In this document: one piece after another, positions 1 to 13,162 of the stretch
How the letters are laid out: each line of letters begins with the position of its first letter
Numbering within the stretch: the stretch's first letter is position 1
NCBI GenBank assembly: GCA_963556195.1
Contig: OY744551.1
Coordinates: 13,967,596-14,031,595, forward strand
Reading direction: 5' to 3'
Source: Sepiola atlantica
Lineage: Eukaryota > Mollusca > Cephalopoda > Sepiida > Sepiolidae
DNA length: 64,000 nt
Translations under genes and position numbers: made by a program
The notes under the pieces: generated by a model
Seen by the model: only the letters and a program-made list of their open reading frames with translations
What the model was told of the DNA's origin: nothing
Database searches by the model: none

Positions 1-175
1 AATTGAAAACTCCGATGCATCTTTTACGTCTATTTATATATGCTCTGTTATTATGTATAATCAATAATCGGGCTTTTACTTGTAAGGTGTGGTCTATGAC
101 AAAGTCAGAAAGTTTATGCACAAATATATATTTTACCACACATACATATGTATATATAACTTTTCATTCTACTAC

Positions 176-233
<58 letters not shown>

Positions 234-618
234 ATATATGTATTAATCTGACTGACTATCAGAATGAAAGCAATATACCTGATAATGTTTTTACTCTAAT
301 AATAGAATGTTAGATTTATTTATTTCTAAAAATATCATTTTTACTAACTGTTACATTACACTTTGATAGACAACATATAGAGTTATATATCCTGTTTTTT
401 CTATCAGTGTAAAATGTTTTAAAAGTCTACATACATGAATGCTCTGGTGAAATATTATTATTATTTCATGATGTTTTCAACACAATCATGTTTCTATTCT
501 TACGATGAATTACACTAATAGAAAAAACAGGATATATAACTCGTATGTATGTGGACTGTCTAAGTTGTAACACAATTGTCCATCAAAAATGAATGAAGAC
601 ATAATAATTGGAATTCCA

Positions 619-662
<44 letters not shown>

Positions 663-997
663 GTTCTTACGAAAACAGATATTAGATCAACTCAATAAAT
701 TTGTATTACGAACTTTAAAAAAATATATACTTTATAGTTGGATTCAAATAATCATAATTTTCACCTGTCTCTTCAGTGTAGAAAAAGTATTGAATTTGGA
801 AAAGTAAACAAAAATATATGAATAAATAAGATATAAATATGTTAAAAATATATTAGTTTGCTCAAACAAAAAGAAACTACAGTGGAAGAACAGATGAAAG
901 TGATGGTCATCGTTGTTCAACGATGTATGAAAGCCAAATAATTTCAAGCTGAAAGTTAAAGTTATACATTGATTGTTCTTATTGGCATCAGAATAAA

Positions 998-1075
<78 letters not shown>

Positions 1076-1077
<2 letters not shown>

Positions 1078-1484
1078 TTGAAGAGACATTGAAGAGATAA
1101 TGAATTTAAGAAATTAAAAAGATGAAAGGGCAGCTGACCGGTTTCGTACCTCGCTCAACAGAGCCAAATATCGAGGTAATGTATAAAAAATATAAAAAGA
1201 TGCTATGAGAATTATAGCGAGGGAAAGATGTAAAAAAAAAAAAAGAAAAAAAAGTTCAATCAAATAGTTTCTATTTGATTGAACTGTTTCTATTTGATTG
1301 AACTTTTTTCTTTTTTTTTTTCTTACCCCTTTCCCTCGCTATAATTCTCATAGCATCTTTTAATATTTTTTATACATTACTTCGATATTTGGCTCTGTTG
1401 AGCGAGGTACGAAACCGGTCAGCTGCCCTTTCATCTTTTAAATTTCTTAAATTCATTATGAATAATAAATATTGTCTCTTCAAT
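1076..1484. repeat. Long foldback (inverted repeat), about 185-bp arms
   Basis: The left arm (1076-1265) and right arm (about 1295-1484) are near-perfect reverse complements around a short AT-rich centre. The element is flanked on the left by (TA)n (1003-1072) and, after about 40 bp, on the right by another (1526-1576). Both arms carry the hammerhead-like remnant. Confidence 0.85.
1389..1425 (+). ncRNA. Hammerhead-like remnant in a foldback arm
   Basis: UUGGCU, CUGUUGA, GAAA, the self-complementary ACCGGU and a GUC site followed by AGCUG are in hammerhead order, but core position A6 is U and stem II is not evident. An identical reverse copy is at 1131-1167 in the other arm. Confidence 0.3.
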
Positions 1485-1520
1485 GCTATTTTAAATTTTT
1501 GTACGACAAAAGAAAATATT

Positions 1521-1576
<56 letters not shown>

Positions 1577-1580
<4 letters not shown>

Positions 1581-1716
1581 TAATACAACAAAAGATATAA
1601 GAGGCAAATTCTCTTTGAAAACTCATGAGTTAAGGACTTTAAAGAAATTTGGTTGAACATTGAATTCTAATAAAATTTGACTCGCACCTTATTTTATTCT
1701 TACACTTCATCTAGTG

Positions 1717-1719
<3 letters not shown>
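1577..1719 (+). repeat. Fragment of the 23482 hammerhead-repeat family between two (TA)n arrays
   Basis: TTTGAAAACTCATGAG, then TAAGGACTTTAA and the next about 70 bp match 23503-23600. The core CUGANGA is not preserved. Confidence 0.6.
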
Positions 1720-1779
<60 letters not shown>

Positions 1780-2390
1780 ATATGTATCCTGAGTTGGTTG
1801 AAATAAATTTTAAAGTTCTTGATCGTAGGTTCTACAAGAGTTGATGTTAATAATTATGTTTAATTACGATAAATTACAGTGTCTTTTCGAGATAACATTG
1901 TCTCATCAATCTGATCATCCTGGACTTAGAATAAAACCGGCTGGCCATCACATAAGGTTTTTTGTAAATCCTTTTTGATATCGAAGGTTCCAAATTGTGG
2001 TAAATAACGGGTCAGCGGTTGTACTTATGTTTTTTTCCGTTTTCCATAAAAATGAACCCATGCGTATAGTAACCTGTATTTGATAGGATGTAAAAACACC
2101 TTGTGCATTACATCAGTTGACAGAGCGAAATGAAAAGAAAAATGGCTTCAAAGAGAGAGAGAGAGAGAGAGAGAGACAGAAATATGTAAACAGTGGCGCG
2201 TACGTTATCAGCGAAAATAAAAATAAACAATAAGAGTGAAAGAGAGAGATAAGTGTCATAAAATATTCAGTCGATAAAACGCGAAATATAAAAACCTTTT
2301 TTTCAATAAACTGTGGAATTCTCACAGGCTCTGCTAGTCAATCTGTTTTACATACAAATATTTCTAAATGTTTCCCTTTCTTTCCCACAG

Positions 2391-4676
2391 TACAACATGA
2401 ACGACTGGGGATTCGGTGGTGACAGCATGTGCGGCAATTGCGATGTAAGTTTCATTTCATAACAAACTATTTAGATCGAATTGATGTTAATCTAAAAATT
2501 GTGGAATGGTTTAATGCAAAGATTATATTTAATACATTTTGTTGTTTGCTTTCAGAACTACATGTATTGGAGATACATGAACACCTTCAACCGAGTGATG
2601 CCCTTCATGGAGAGGAGTCTGTGCATGCGCAATGGCGGAAACCAATGGTTCATGGGAGATAACGTTAGTATTCACTTTTATTAATGATATAACTGATTAT
2701 CTAAGTTGAAGCACATTTACTTATTTCGACATTTGTGTCGCATGACGTCCCCTGTTTTCCTTCGAGTATAGAATCATTTGTGATTGAACATTTGGCATGA
2801 TCAGATTAAGTATAACTACATCATACATCAACCTTAACACACCTTAGAGATAGACATAGTGAAATTATCTAGAAAAAATATTCACTCTGCACTGGAAAGA
2901 CTAGAAGATTAAACTTTGATGTTTCTAATTCAGCCAACGTAACTGACCTTCAATAACCAAACATAATAATAACCATTAATATGATTTAAAGGGTAATTAT
3001 AATAAAAACTTACGAAACGAAAGTACTTAGTAAATTATTATGACATAATTTTGAAAATATTTTTAGAAGTGGACAAATTCAATGTTATTGCAACGGGGAG
3101 TATGCCTACAACTTTCTCTGACTAAACTATTTATCATAACCTGACAGAAATTCCATATGAATTGTTTAGTCATCTTTAAATTAAATACACTTATCTACTA
3201 TCGGTGCAGAAAAAAATGGTGGAAAACAAATAGTCCAAAAAAAATGGTGGAAAACAAATAGTAAAAAAAAAATGGTGGAAAACAAATAGTAAAAAAAAAA
3301 TGGTGGAAAACAAATAGTCAAAAAAAAATGGTGGAAAACAAATAGTCCAAAAAATAGCCTTTAATAGACAACTTTACTATCTATCTGGATCATTTGTTTC
3401 GTGTTTTAAAGTATTTTTAAGAGTTTGTTTTATTGCATTTTAATATCCTATTGAAATCCGCTCGAGTAAGAGTTTAATTTTAAACATGGCCGACTAGCCA
3501 TATCGTTAACATTCCTGAAGTTTGTCTCATGTGTTGTTCGTCTTTTTAGTTAAAAAAAAACAACAAATATACAAAAAACAACTTCTAAACATAATTGTAT
3601 TTTTCTACCGGATGGAAAAAATGAGGGAAAAGAAAAAGTAATCAGATTTTGGAAATGTCCGCCATCTTCGATTTTGAGTAGAACGCAAAAAAAGGTTGCA
3701 AAGAATTAAAACAGACGAAGAAATAAGGCAGGTAGGTAAAAAACGTGAACATTATTACCTTTGGTACCAGTATTTCTTTACTTCTTCTAGCCATGCTTGT
3801 TTTAGAAGTGGTTTAACGAATGTGCTCTGGTGAACTTGTTGCACTCGTGCCCTCTCTACATAAATACCCCCGACCGACCGCCAATCAGTAAACCTTCACC
3901 CGTTCACTGTACTATTCCTAACATACTAGAAGGCTTATTTCCTCGAATTGCTAATCTTTGGAATTCCCTCCCTGCACCAAGTTTTACCTACCGTACCAAC
4001 ATGTAGAAATTTAAATGTAATGTGAACAAACATCTCGTTAAACAAATTCCCATTATTATATATTTTCAGAATAATCAACCAAAAATAACCAACGTAGCTC
4101 TGCCAATTTTATACACAAGTTAATTATAATGAAAGAAGTAAATAATTTTATTAATATAAAACTAATCAAATATAAACTGAATAAAAACAAAATTAGTATT
4201 TTTTTAAATTTAATCTCATGGTCGTATCGACACAGTACACCATTGGTAGCTGAATCGTGGAAATACTATATTTAACTTATGTTTATATTGGATTACACGA
4301 CTTATAATATAGAAATAATAGACTGTTGAAAAGTCGTACTATATTGGTCTATCTTACTAAGTATGTCTGTGTATAAATATATGTGTGTGTAACAATAGAA
4401 TATAGCTAGGTATGACTTACAAAATTGTAGGATGTCCGACTATCTGTTGCTAAACTTGTTTATGAACGCAAGTAAACATAGGTAAACTTATTTTATTATC
4501 TTTTCTTCCAGATGATGTGGTGCGATATGATGTTCTACTGTTGCATGGAAATGATGTATAACTCCTACCCCAACATGTTCAGCAACTACCCCAGGATGAT
4601 GGGTATGTACAACCGTTTCTACAACCACCCAAAGATGTCCGGTTACTTCAAGAACCGTTGCAACTCCTGCTGGTAA
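2391..4676 (+). CDS. S-crystallin gene A, 3' part (last three coding exons)
   Basis: Lens S-crystallin, a structural protein derived from sigma-class GST. Visible coding exons are 2391-2444 (18 codons), 2556-2663 (36 codons) and 4512-4676 (54 codons plus TAA). All are in phase 0, with acceptors ending CCCACAG, TTTCAG and TTCCAG and donors GTAAGT and GTTAGT. The product segment starts [13 protein letters not shown] and ends KNRCNSCW. It matches genes B and C almost residue for residue. The 18-residue exon lies where S-crystallins carry an insertion that true GSTs lack. The last exon aligns with the GST C-terminal helices but is full of Met, Tyr, Asn and Cys. Exons 1-3 are not between 1 and 2390, so they must lie upstream of the window. 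Intron 5 (2664-4511) contains a minisatellite and a LINE fragment. AATAAA occurs at 4803-4808. Confidence 0.93.
3211..3355 (+). repeat. Minisatellite, about 27-bp unit, five copies
   Basis: ATGGTGGAAAACAAATAGT followed by a run of A recurs five times inside intron 5 of gene A; unit length varies with the A-run. Confidence 0.85.
3765..4050 (+). mobile_element. LINE ORF2 3'-end fragment (jockey/CR1-like)
   Basis: Frames on the plus strand contain LWNSLPAPSF and KFKCNVNKHL, the C-terminal signature of the LINE family seen at 17459, 43250 and 57356. It has internal stops and a shift. It lies in sense orientation in gene A intron 5. Confidence 0.6.
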
Positions 4677-4819
4677 AGACGATCCCAAGGATTCAAAAGA
4701 TCACACCCAAATGGCAAAGACTATTTCGATAAAAAAAACAAATTGTATTAATGAGATGTTTTAAAAGAAAAATATCAGTTATTTGTGTTTGGCAGTTTTT
4801 TTAATAAAAAACAAAATAA

Positions 4820-6700
4820 ATCAGAAAAAATGGTTATTTTTTTGTTTTAAAGTTGCTTTATATGAAACTCTGATTATTATAATATTTTTGTTTGCTTGAT
4901 ATAGTAAACAATTTACCTATACATGAAGGTTTTAAATAGTTAGAGAAATTACGTAAATAAAAGCAAATGAAATGAGAAATTGTGAGACGAATGGAATGAT
5001 GTTAATAATTAGAAGAAAAAAACGAAAAAAGAGGGAAGAGAGAAGACGATAAGAGAAGGGGTCGTTATAGATCTAAGAGTGAGAAATACTGAATAGCGCG
5101 AGGGGAGAATGTTATATTATGGATGGGGCCACATATTTTTAGATACGATTAAGTTAGCTAGTGTGAATTATGGTGGGGGTCTAAAAGAGAGTTTTTGAAA
5201 CAGAACGCTTTTGGAAGTGATAGCGTTAACATCACGATGTAGCCGCTCGTCCTTAAAGCAAGCGGGTCCATGAGAATATGGGTTTTTTTTAGAGACAACG
5301 TTTTTGGGAGCCTGGAGCGTTAACATGAATATGTAGTCGCTCGTCGTAGAGGGCTGGATCTCTGGCAGAGATCCATGTGCATCGTCGCATCCAACTGCGA
5401 AAAGTATGAATGAGTGAAGTACAGAATCGAGCGAATGTATGGAAAACCCTTCCACAACCAAGTCCAGAATAAAAGAATCGAATCTCTTTGAAGAATAACT
5501 GCCTCCAAGTGTTGTCTCCTGCCTGTCTATAAAGTTTATTCACAGATCAAAGACCACCAGCATCGATCACGGCCAGATACACAATGGAAACCGACGGTAC
5601 AAATGGCGATCACGACCAGTGGACGAAAAGAAACAATGTAAGGTAACTTTTTGTGCATAACATTTTCGGGTGCTAATCTGTTAAACTGAGAGAGTTAAAA
5701 CGGAAAGAACAAGAGTACGATGTTTAAAAAAAACTATGTTTAAAGTGAACAATGTTTCATTTGAAGCTAATTTGAAGGTGAAAAAAGTATGTTACGTGTT
5801 AAAAAGAAAGAAAGAAAAGGTGTGCCATGTTGGAGGGAGAACAATGTTTTAAAGTAAAATGTTTTAATAAGTAAAATGCTTAAAAAGATTTTAAAAAGAA
5901 CTATGTGTAAAAGGACTGGCAGTTTAAAGGCTTGAAAATGCTTTTAAAAATGTGTTGAAAAAGTTTGAAATCGCTTCTAGACTTTTCGTATGGTTTTCAT
6001 ATTTTGAGAAGCGTTTAAGAGACCACTGGTGCCGTCATTGATAATTTCATTGAGAATGTAACTTTGTATCAATGTTATAAGACGAGCCTTGCTCGGCGAT
6101 TCTGACGGATTTTCGTATGATTTCGTATTATGATTTTGTGTGAAGCGTTGGCCACGATGTGTCATCAGTTCGAACGATGTAATGTAACACATCCCGTTTT
6201 GGTGACCATGACCAGTGTTTAAGCGAGAACTGCCGCGGCCCATTCCGGGGGCACTATGCAACAAGAAGAGAAAGGGCGTCTATTATGATATGAGAATGTA
6301 TTATGACTTCATGAAATACTTTTCATTTGCAATCATTGTACACACATTATAAACAACGGATGTTATAATTTAAAAAAATGATCTATTAATGTAAGAAGTT
6401 TATTTTGTTGATATAAAATCACACAAAGAAAAAGCAAGATAAATGAAATTACAAGAATTAAATAATTTTCAATTAAATATTTATTTACCCGCGTATCGAA
6501 TCAAGGTGGTCTAGTATGGTGTCATGGTGTCATATTTTATTATTATTTTAAATTTTGAGGTACTACCTCCTTCTCAAAAAGATATCTCCACACAAATCGT
6601 AGAGTATTTTTACCTCGAATAGGGATTATTTTTGTAGAAGTCTCGCATCAATATAAATAAACATTTTTAGCAAAATAATAATTAAATCATGAATATATTA
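4820..6700. other. Downstream flank of gene A and unassigned sequence
   Basis: 4975-5050 is a GA-rich flank that resembles the 3' flanks of genes B and C. At 5170-5400 a roughly 110-bp segment with GCGTTAACAT and CGCTCGTC is duplicated in tandem; together with AATAAA-like signals near 5468 this could be part of an LTR, but I cannot show a partner. A 95-codon minus frame at 5977-6264 has no family I recognise. Confidence 0.3.
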
Positions 6701-6717
6701 ATTTTCTTACTTGTTTA

Positions 6718-7203
6718 TCTATATATTAATACGATAGCGTATGTGTTCGTGTGTCACGCTTCCGGCAAAAGCTCTGCGCATGCGTGCCGCATCTAGATTT
6801 TGAAAAGCATTCAAGACAGTTAGTTTTTGTAATGTTTCAAGCATTTCCCTTTTGCGCAACGGTAAGCGACGTAGGATTATGACGTCGGTTGTCGACGTCT
6901 GCCCGATAGGTTTGTAGTTCGATTCCAACCAACCTCAATTTTTTTTTTCTACATCGAAGGGGAGGAAGGGAGTGAGGTAGGGAGGGGACGACCGAGAAGA
7001 CACATATTAATATGATAGCGTGTGTGTTATTTTTATGTCACGCTTACATCAAAAGCAACGACCTTCTGAATCTTTGTATGCTACTCATGAATAGGAGCCA
7101 CATTTAATTTAATCTAAAGCATTTACAAAGTAATGTATAGGTTAGAAATAAGATAATTAGTATTGAAAACATCATTTCGTGTAATTTACACGGGTCCCGC
7201 TAG
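6718..7203 (+). mobile_element. Candidate non-autonomous Helitron, 486 bp
   Basis: It begins TCTATATATTAATACG and ends ACACGGGTCCCGCTAG. The base before is A and the base after is T, matching Helitron insertion between A and T with TC and CTRR ends. An internal tandem duplication repeats the 5' end at about 7006. A tRNA-like stretch (6850-6930) with box-A- and box-B-like motifs lies inside and could instead mark a SINE. No coding capacity. Confidence 0.45.
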
Positions 7204-7445
7204 TTACTATTATTATTATTATAATTATTATTTTATTATTATTATTTATTATTATTATTATTATTTTATTATTATTATTATAATTATTATTTATTATTAT
7301 TATTATTATTATTATTTATTATGATTAATTATTATTATTATTAATATTATTATTATTATTATTTATTATTATTATTATTATTATTAATATTATTATTATT
7401 ATTATTATTTTATTATAATTATTTATCATTATTAGTATTTATTAT
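7204..7445. repeat. (ATT)n microsatellite
   Basis: About 240 bp of imperfect TTA/ATT triplets directly after the Helitron-like end. Confidence 0.9.
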
Positions 7446-7819
7446 TATGTTGTTTTTTTTAATATCATTATTATTATTTTGTTTTCTGTTTGATCCTCTG
7501 CTTAAGTACCTATTTGTTTCTAATTTGTTTAAAGGGGATAAATGCTCTGTATTGAATTGCGTGCCATCTCCCTTGGTGAGAATTTCTTTTTGTATTTTAG
7601 TTATATATGTTGCTATTTATATCATACAGAGTGCTTGAACTATTTTAGGACCGTGTTAGTATAATAGATAAAAAACAATGTTGTAACGGAAAATACATAC
7701 ATTAAAATGCAAATTGACACACATATCTTTGATAATACTGCTTTATCTAGTTATTCTATGAATTCACATTTGGCTTTAATGACTCAAAAATTGCTACAAA
7801 ATTAAATTAAGTAGTAGAC

Positions 7820-8450
7820 AATGGCGGCCTTTAGTGAAACTATGGTTCTATGAGATGTCTATTAGTCTCCCATTGAAAACTGTTCCACACGTAATTGTCC
7901 ATAGGATTCAAATCTGACGAGTTACGGGGTCATATATTGAGGGTCACATGATCGTAAAAAATATCTGATAACAAGTACCAGGTTACAATAGCTGTGTGAA
8001 AAGGTGCAGAGTCTTGTTGACAGATACAAAACCTTCCATTGCATATTTTGTCTGTCCAGGCTTACCAACCGTTTTAAGAACATCAATGTTTCCATTGTGA
8101 GGTAGAATGACATGGCCATCACTGTTCACAACCTCTAAAAAACATTACAGTAGCTTGATATTTGGTGTGCATCATCCTGGGCAGAAAAAGATAGCCACCT
8201 GTCATTTCGTCACTTAGTTTCCTGATCATAACATCGCTATAACTGAAAACGAACCTTATGAAAAAATGATCTGGCAACATGTAAAAAGTTACTGGTTTCT
8301 AAATCACTATGTTTTACAGCAAAAGCAACTATGACTGCATGTCTGTTCATTGTTGGGGTTGAAATCTTCCTCTGAATGGTATACAAATATTATAAGTGAT
8401 TTGAGTGTGTAATGAACTTAAAACAATATGTCTTCAAATACCCCGTATCG
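7820..8450 (-). pseudogene. Degenerate Tc1/mariner-superfamily transposase
   Basis: Minus-strand frames contain CQQDSAPFHTA and, after a stop, NSSDLNPMDNYVW, the second and third catalytic blocks (QQD and PDLNPxD) of Tc1/mariner-type transposases. Frameshifts and stops interrupt the frame. No terminal inverted repeats were found. Confidence 0.6.
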
Positions 8451-8559
8451 TATCTTTTAACATATTTAGTATAGTGACGGAACGCGTATTACTCTATGTT
8501 CTAAGTCATATTAATATGTGCATACATACTTACCTACACACACGCATTTACATAGCATT

Positions 8560-9195
8560 TTAATAGAATATTTAAATATCTATGTATCTCATATAGAGGT
8601 CAAGTGTTAGCCTCAAGAAGCGGGCCTCTTGAGTTCTGTGAACTTCAGCTGAAGTAAAATGAAACATAGGGTAGTTTGAATTACCTACTATACACCATCC
8701 TCGAGTGGCTTCGGTCAATTTGTACGAGGGTTTGTCAATACAAGCTGACATTAGGTACTTCACCCTACAAGTAAACCCTGACTAAATATTCAAAAGAACC
8801 TAGTATTGGCAACACAAATAAGATTCCATCAGCATGGCTATACACTTGCTCATACATGGAATAGTGCACCTTCTCCTAATGAGGTTCCCTTTAGTCACAC
8901 AACGTGGCTGGATACTCCATCAGACTAGATGAATTCTTGTATTGGGATGCAGTAAGACCAACAGACCAGAGAAAGACAACAGAAAGATATAATATAATAT
9001 AGTAAAGCGTTCAATTGGAGGGTGTAAACTTAATGTTCTTAACTTCTTTACTAACTCAACGTTTGGGAAATAAAGGAGTAGTTTAATAGAATATTAGAAT
9101 ATCTATGTATCTCATATAAGTATTAAGTCTGAGCCCCAGAAAAAAGGGGCTCCTTGATTTCTAAGAATTTCAATTGAAGTAAAATTAAACCAAAC
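8560..9195. repeat. Dispersed about 0.5-kb repeat, 1.2 units
   Basis: A roughly 110-bp segment (TATCTATGTATCTCATATA to GAAGTAAAAT) occurs at both ends, about 510 bp apart. The same element is at 54793-55320, where the terminal segment appears once. This fits a dispersed satellite or an element with short direct terminal repeats. Confidence 0.65.
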
Positions 9196-9725
9196 ATATA
9201 TACATTTATTTAATGATGTATATATAAACAATAATGCATCAACTGGTTACCGGTGTTCCAGTGAACAAGTGTCGGGTTAAGTGTGGTGAACATTAATAAG
9301 ACCTTGAGATATACACATTATACGAGACGCCATGATCTTAGAGAGAGCTAATATTTGAGACGCGTAAGAAAAACATTGTACGTGGTAATTTCTTGGTGAA
9401 TGGATGTGTCACAATTCAAAAATACACGTCACTCGTCACACAATAGTGTATTTATATGTCGTCATTTGCTAAATAATAAGACAACCGAAAGCTTGTTGTT
9501 AATAAATTGTCGAATTTAAAAAGTCGCTCAAGAATGGTGGAATTCATAATTTTTACGTAACATTCGCACTATTTCTTCGCAAAACCAGGAACGTCGATAA
9601 CTTTAAAATGAAGAAAACGAAGAAATAAATAAAACAATTTATCTTGAAGTAACTTTTAAAAACCTTTACAGGAAAGAACCTAAATTTAGCTTTGAAATAT
9701 ATATCTTGCGCTCGACTTCTACATA

Positions 9726-10977
9726 TGAGGGGCGTTCAATAAGAAATGCCCCTGACCCATTTCTCATAGCAGTAGATTAATGAAACTTGGCACAGTTATT
9801 AGTCTTTCTCTACATAAGAACCACCAGAGTTATGTATTTCTCCCATCGTTTGATGCAGCTCTGGATACCGTTTTTGTAGAACACCCCAGGTTGGTCCTCC
9901 AACCACGCCGTAACTTCAGAAATCAAGGCTGCATCATCTGGGAAAGGCTTTCCTTTCAAAAACAACTTCATGGCTGAGAAGAGATGAAAGTCAGAGGATG
10001 CAAGGCCAGGAGAGTAAGGGGTGAGGGAGGATTTCATCGCCACACGCCGGTGCTTCTGATTTGGCGACATGTGAGTTGTGGACCGGAGCGTTGTCCTGTA
10101 GGAGGAAGATACCTTTGCTGATCTTGCTCTGCCTCTTGATTTTGATAGCTTCTCTTAATTTCATCAAAAGCGTAATAGGCTCCTGTAATTGTGGTACCCT
10201 TTACCAGGAAATCTGGCATCACTACTCCGTTCTGGTCTCAGAAGACTGTGAGCATGACCTTGCCAGCGGAGGACTGCACCCTTGCCTTCTTTGGAGGTGG
10301 TGAGTCCAAGTACTTCCACTGCATTGACTGGGCTTTGGTCTCTGGATTATAGTGATGGCCCCAAGTAGCATCCTGTGTAATCAGTCTTTTGAAACACTTT
10401 GACTCATCTTCTTGGCACATCTCCAAATTCATCCCCGAGCACTCAACGCGATCTTACTTCAGGAAAGGTATGATCAACGCGGGAATCTATCTGGCAGACA
10501 CCTTATGCATATGCAAATGGTCATGAATGATAGTTTCCACATACCCTGTACTAATCCTGACCTCTTGGGCTATTTGGCGAATAGTAATGCGTCGATCTTC
10601 CAAAATGGCAGCCTCAACTTGACGGACAAATGCCTCATCAATGACAGAAGAGGGCGATTAGGTCTGGGAGCTCTTTTCGCACACTTCTGACCATGTTTGA
10701 ATTAACAATGCCAGCGTTTTACAAAGGTATATGATGGGGCATCATCACCATGACTTACTTTCATTTCATCAAAAGTCTCCTTTGGTGTGCGTCATTTCAA
10801 ATACAAAAACCGAATTACTGCGCGACACTCACCACCTGGCTCAGTTGAACCACCTGTAAGTCGTAAATAACAATTACTTCAGAGCTGTTTTTTGTAACAT
10901 TACATTAGACACGCAAATTTTCATCTTGATCAGACAACAGGAAGTGGGTCAGGGGCATTACTTATTGAACACCCCTG
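9726..10977 (-). mobile_element. Mariner transposon, full length but inactive
   Basis: Left TIR (9726, GGGGCGTTCAATAAG...) and right TIR (ending 10977) are inverted copies of about 36 bp, each bordered by a TA (9724-9725 and 10978-10979). At 1252 bp it has standard mariner size. The transposase reads on the minus strand in at least three frames: a helix-turn-helix part near 10560, CFKRLITQDATWG, VVMPDFLVKGTTITGAYY and PYSPGLASSDFHLF. The aspartate normally in YSPD is glycine here, so it would be dead even without the frameshifts. The C-terminus matches FYKNGIQSCIKRWEKYI. Confidence 0.9.
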
Positions 10978-10979
10978 TA

Positions 10980-12830
10980 CGTTGTTCATCCTAACCTTCT
11001 TCCTAACAATATAACTTCATTACTGATTGAACGCCCCTCCTATAAACATGCAAACAGTTTTAGTTTTTATATAAAAATAAAAGTATTAAACAAAAAATAC
11101 GCATTAGAAATCAATTTAATAAACGACTTTATGTTGATGAGAGATTATAGAGAGTTGAACAATACTAATTAAACCTTTCATACAACAATAGTAAATTGTC
11201 ATAAATCATGATAAATTTAGAGTATATTTGATTTTGTGACTGTGAGGGGCATCAATGAATGCGCTATTCCTGCAGTATTCGTAGTGACATGCTTTTTGGA
11301 GATCAACTGAACGTGACGGGACGTGGTTCAAGAACAAGTTAGATCAGGTACGTATCATTTCTGTAAAAGAATATGAATGAAAGGAATTAGTTTAATGAAT
11401 GACTGTATTTAGAATTCACAAATACTTCTTATGGGATTGATCTACTTATTGATGGATTAGAGTTTCTCTATATCAGGCAGGAACTCTTGAAGAGAAGTTG
11501 TAGATCACTTCATTCGGCAATTTTCAGTTTATTCCATTGCTTACAAATAGCCAAAGACACTGGACCGATACACTGTTTGACTAAATATAATGTTAAAAGG
11601 CAATAAAATATACATTCATATTTTCCAATGATATTGGATGGATTTTTGGTAACCGAAATATTGATATGATTTCTATAACTTGTAGAAGTCACATGGTTAA
11701 GATCTATATGTTTTGCACTTGCATGTAATCAGTTGCGTAGTGAGTTGTACGTAGTTTTATCAAACAGTCAGACATGTTAAGACTCGCGTAGCATTGCGCA
11801 TGCGCGTTTTTCTATTTTTCCGCCCGAGAATGTTTTCGTGCATAATATGAGCAGTTCTAGAGAAGCAACAATCCTGACAGCATATCACATTTCTCGCTTG
11901 CCTCTCGTCATCGCTCAGACGAGCGGCGAGACAAAAAGACTTTGCCTCAATTTCTTTTCCCTAATACATACCTACCGAAACAACCTATATTTTCTCCTTG
12001 TGTGACTACATCGTTCGGATTTCTATTCAGTGTTGATGCAACTGCTAAATACAGTTGATTATATTGTAGAGAATATATTCGTATTCTTCTTTATCTCAAG
12101 TAAGGCCAGTGAGATGAATACAGACGCAGCATCTCTTTTACAAAAAATATTACAGAAAGGCTATATACGACAACAATCACCTAACACTGTACCTTAATCC
12201 TAACCCTAACACTATATAAAATTCAACCGTTTTGATTGAAACTAATTCTTCTTTAGTATTTTTTATTTCCCCTAATTTTGATTTATTTTAAAATATCATG
12301 CGCCCGCAAATAATTCAAAATATATAAAAATCATTAATAATATGTTAGAATTCAAAACAACAGATTCAGCTTTTTTCTTTGGTATTCGATGATTTTTATA
12401 TGATCAGATGAAATGAAAATTATCTTATTTTTTGTGTCATTAAAATAAGCAAGACTCATTTCATCCAAATATGTTGTATACCTTTTTTTAAAGTGCTGCA
12501 TTATTTTAATATTCTGCTGCTTTAGATTTACTTATTAAATATATATTTAGAAAAATGTTAGATACATTTACAAATCAACTATCAGATAATTTGTATAGTG
12601 TACTGTTAACATATTTTGGCTGGTAAATTATTGTTAAATTTGAAGGTCATTGATAATGTACGAAAGCATATCTGTAATTTGGTCGGCGTTCTTTGTTTAA
12701 AAGTCCATTTAACCATTCTGATGTATATATAACATATAGTTTTCAAAAAAGTATTTGTATTAGCTCTCACTAGATACAGAGCAGGAGAAAATCTATATCT
12801 GAATGAATCAAGGAACCTTTAAATAAACAC
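10980..12830. other. No gene or named repeat recognised
   Basis: AT-rich sequence with many stops in all frames. A short CCTAACCCTAAC run near 12200 is too small to be called an interstitial telomere. Confidence 0.4.
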
Positions 12831-12839
12831 TCTACAATC

Positions 12840-13117
12840 TAATAACACCTTCAGATACACCCCAAAGTCCACATCACCACCCTAGCAACCCCTATATAGG
12901 AACTAAAGACTTCCAAAACTCCCTATAAAATAGAATGGATGGTCACGAATAAACCGAAGACCTATAGCCCTACCTCCAAGATTTGCATGAACTCACACCG
13001 AAGTCTTCAAGGAATTTCGCCACAAAAGAAAATCTCTGCTAGCCCAATGGGCTGGCAATGATAATACATACCTCACAAATCACTGCTTAAGACATATGTT
13101 CTCCATACCACAAAAAT

Positions 13118-13162
<45 letters not shown>

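Noticed and set aside
4488..4688. Minus-strand open frame over the last crystallin exon (also 30978-31307)
   Set aside because: Shadow of the real exon, which has splice sites and family similarity on the plus strand.
5977..6264. 95-codon minus frame as a host gene
   Set aside because: No recognisable domain, no promoter or splice support; kept only as unassigned sequence.
10061..10690. Plus-strand open frames inside 9726-10977
   Set aside because: Antisense shadows of the minus-strand mariner transposase.
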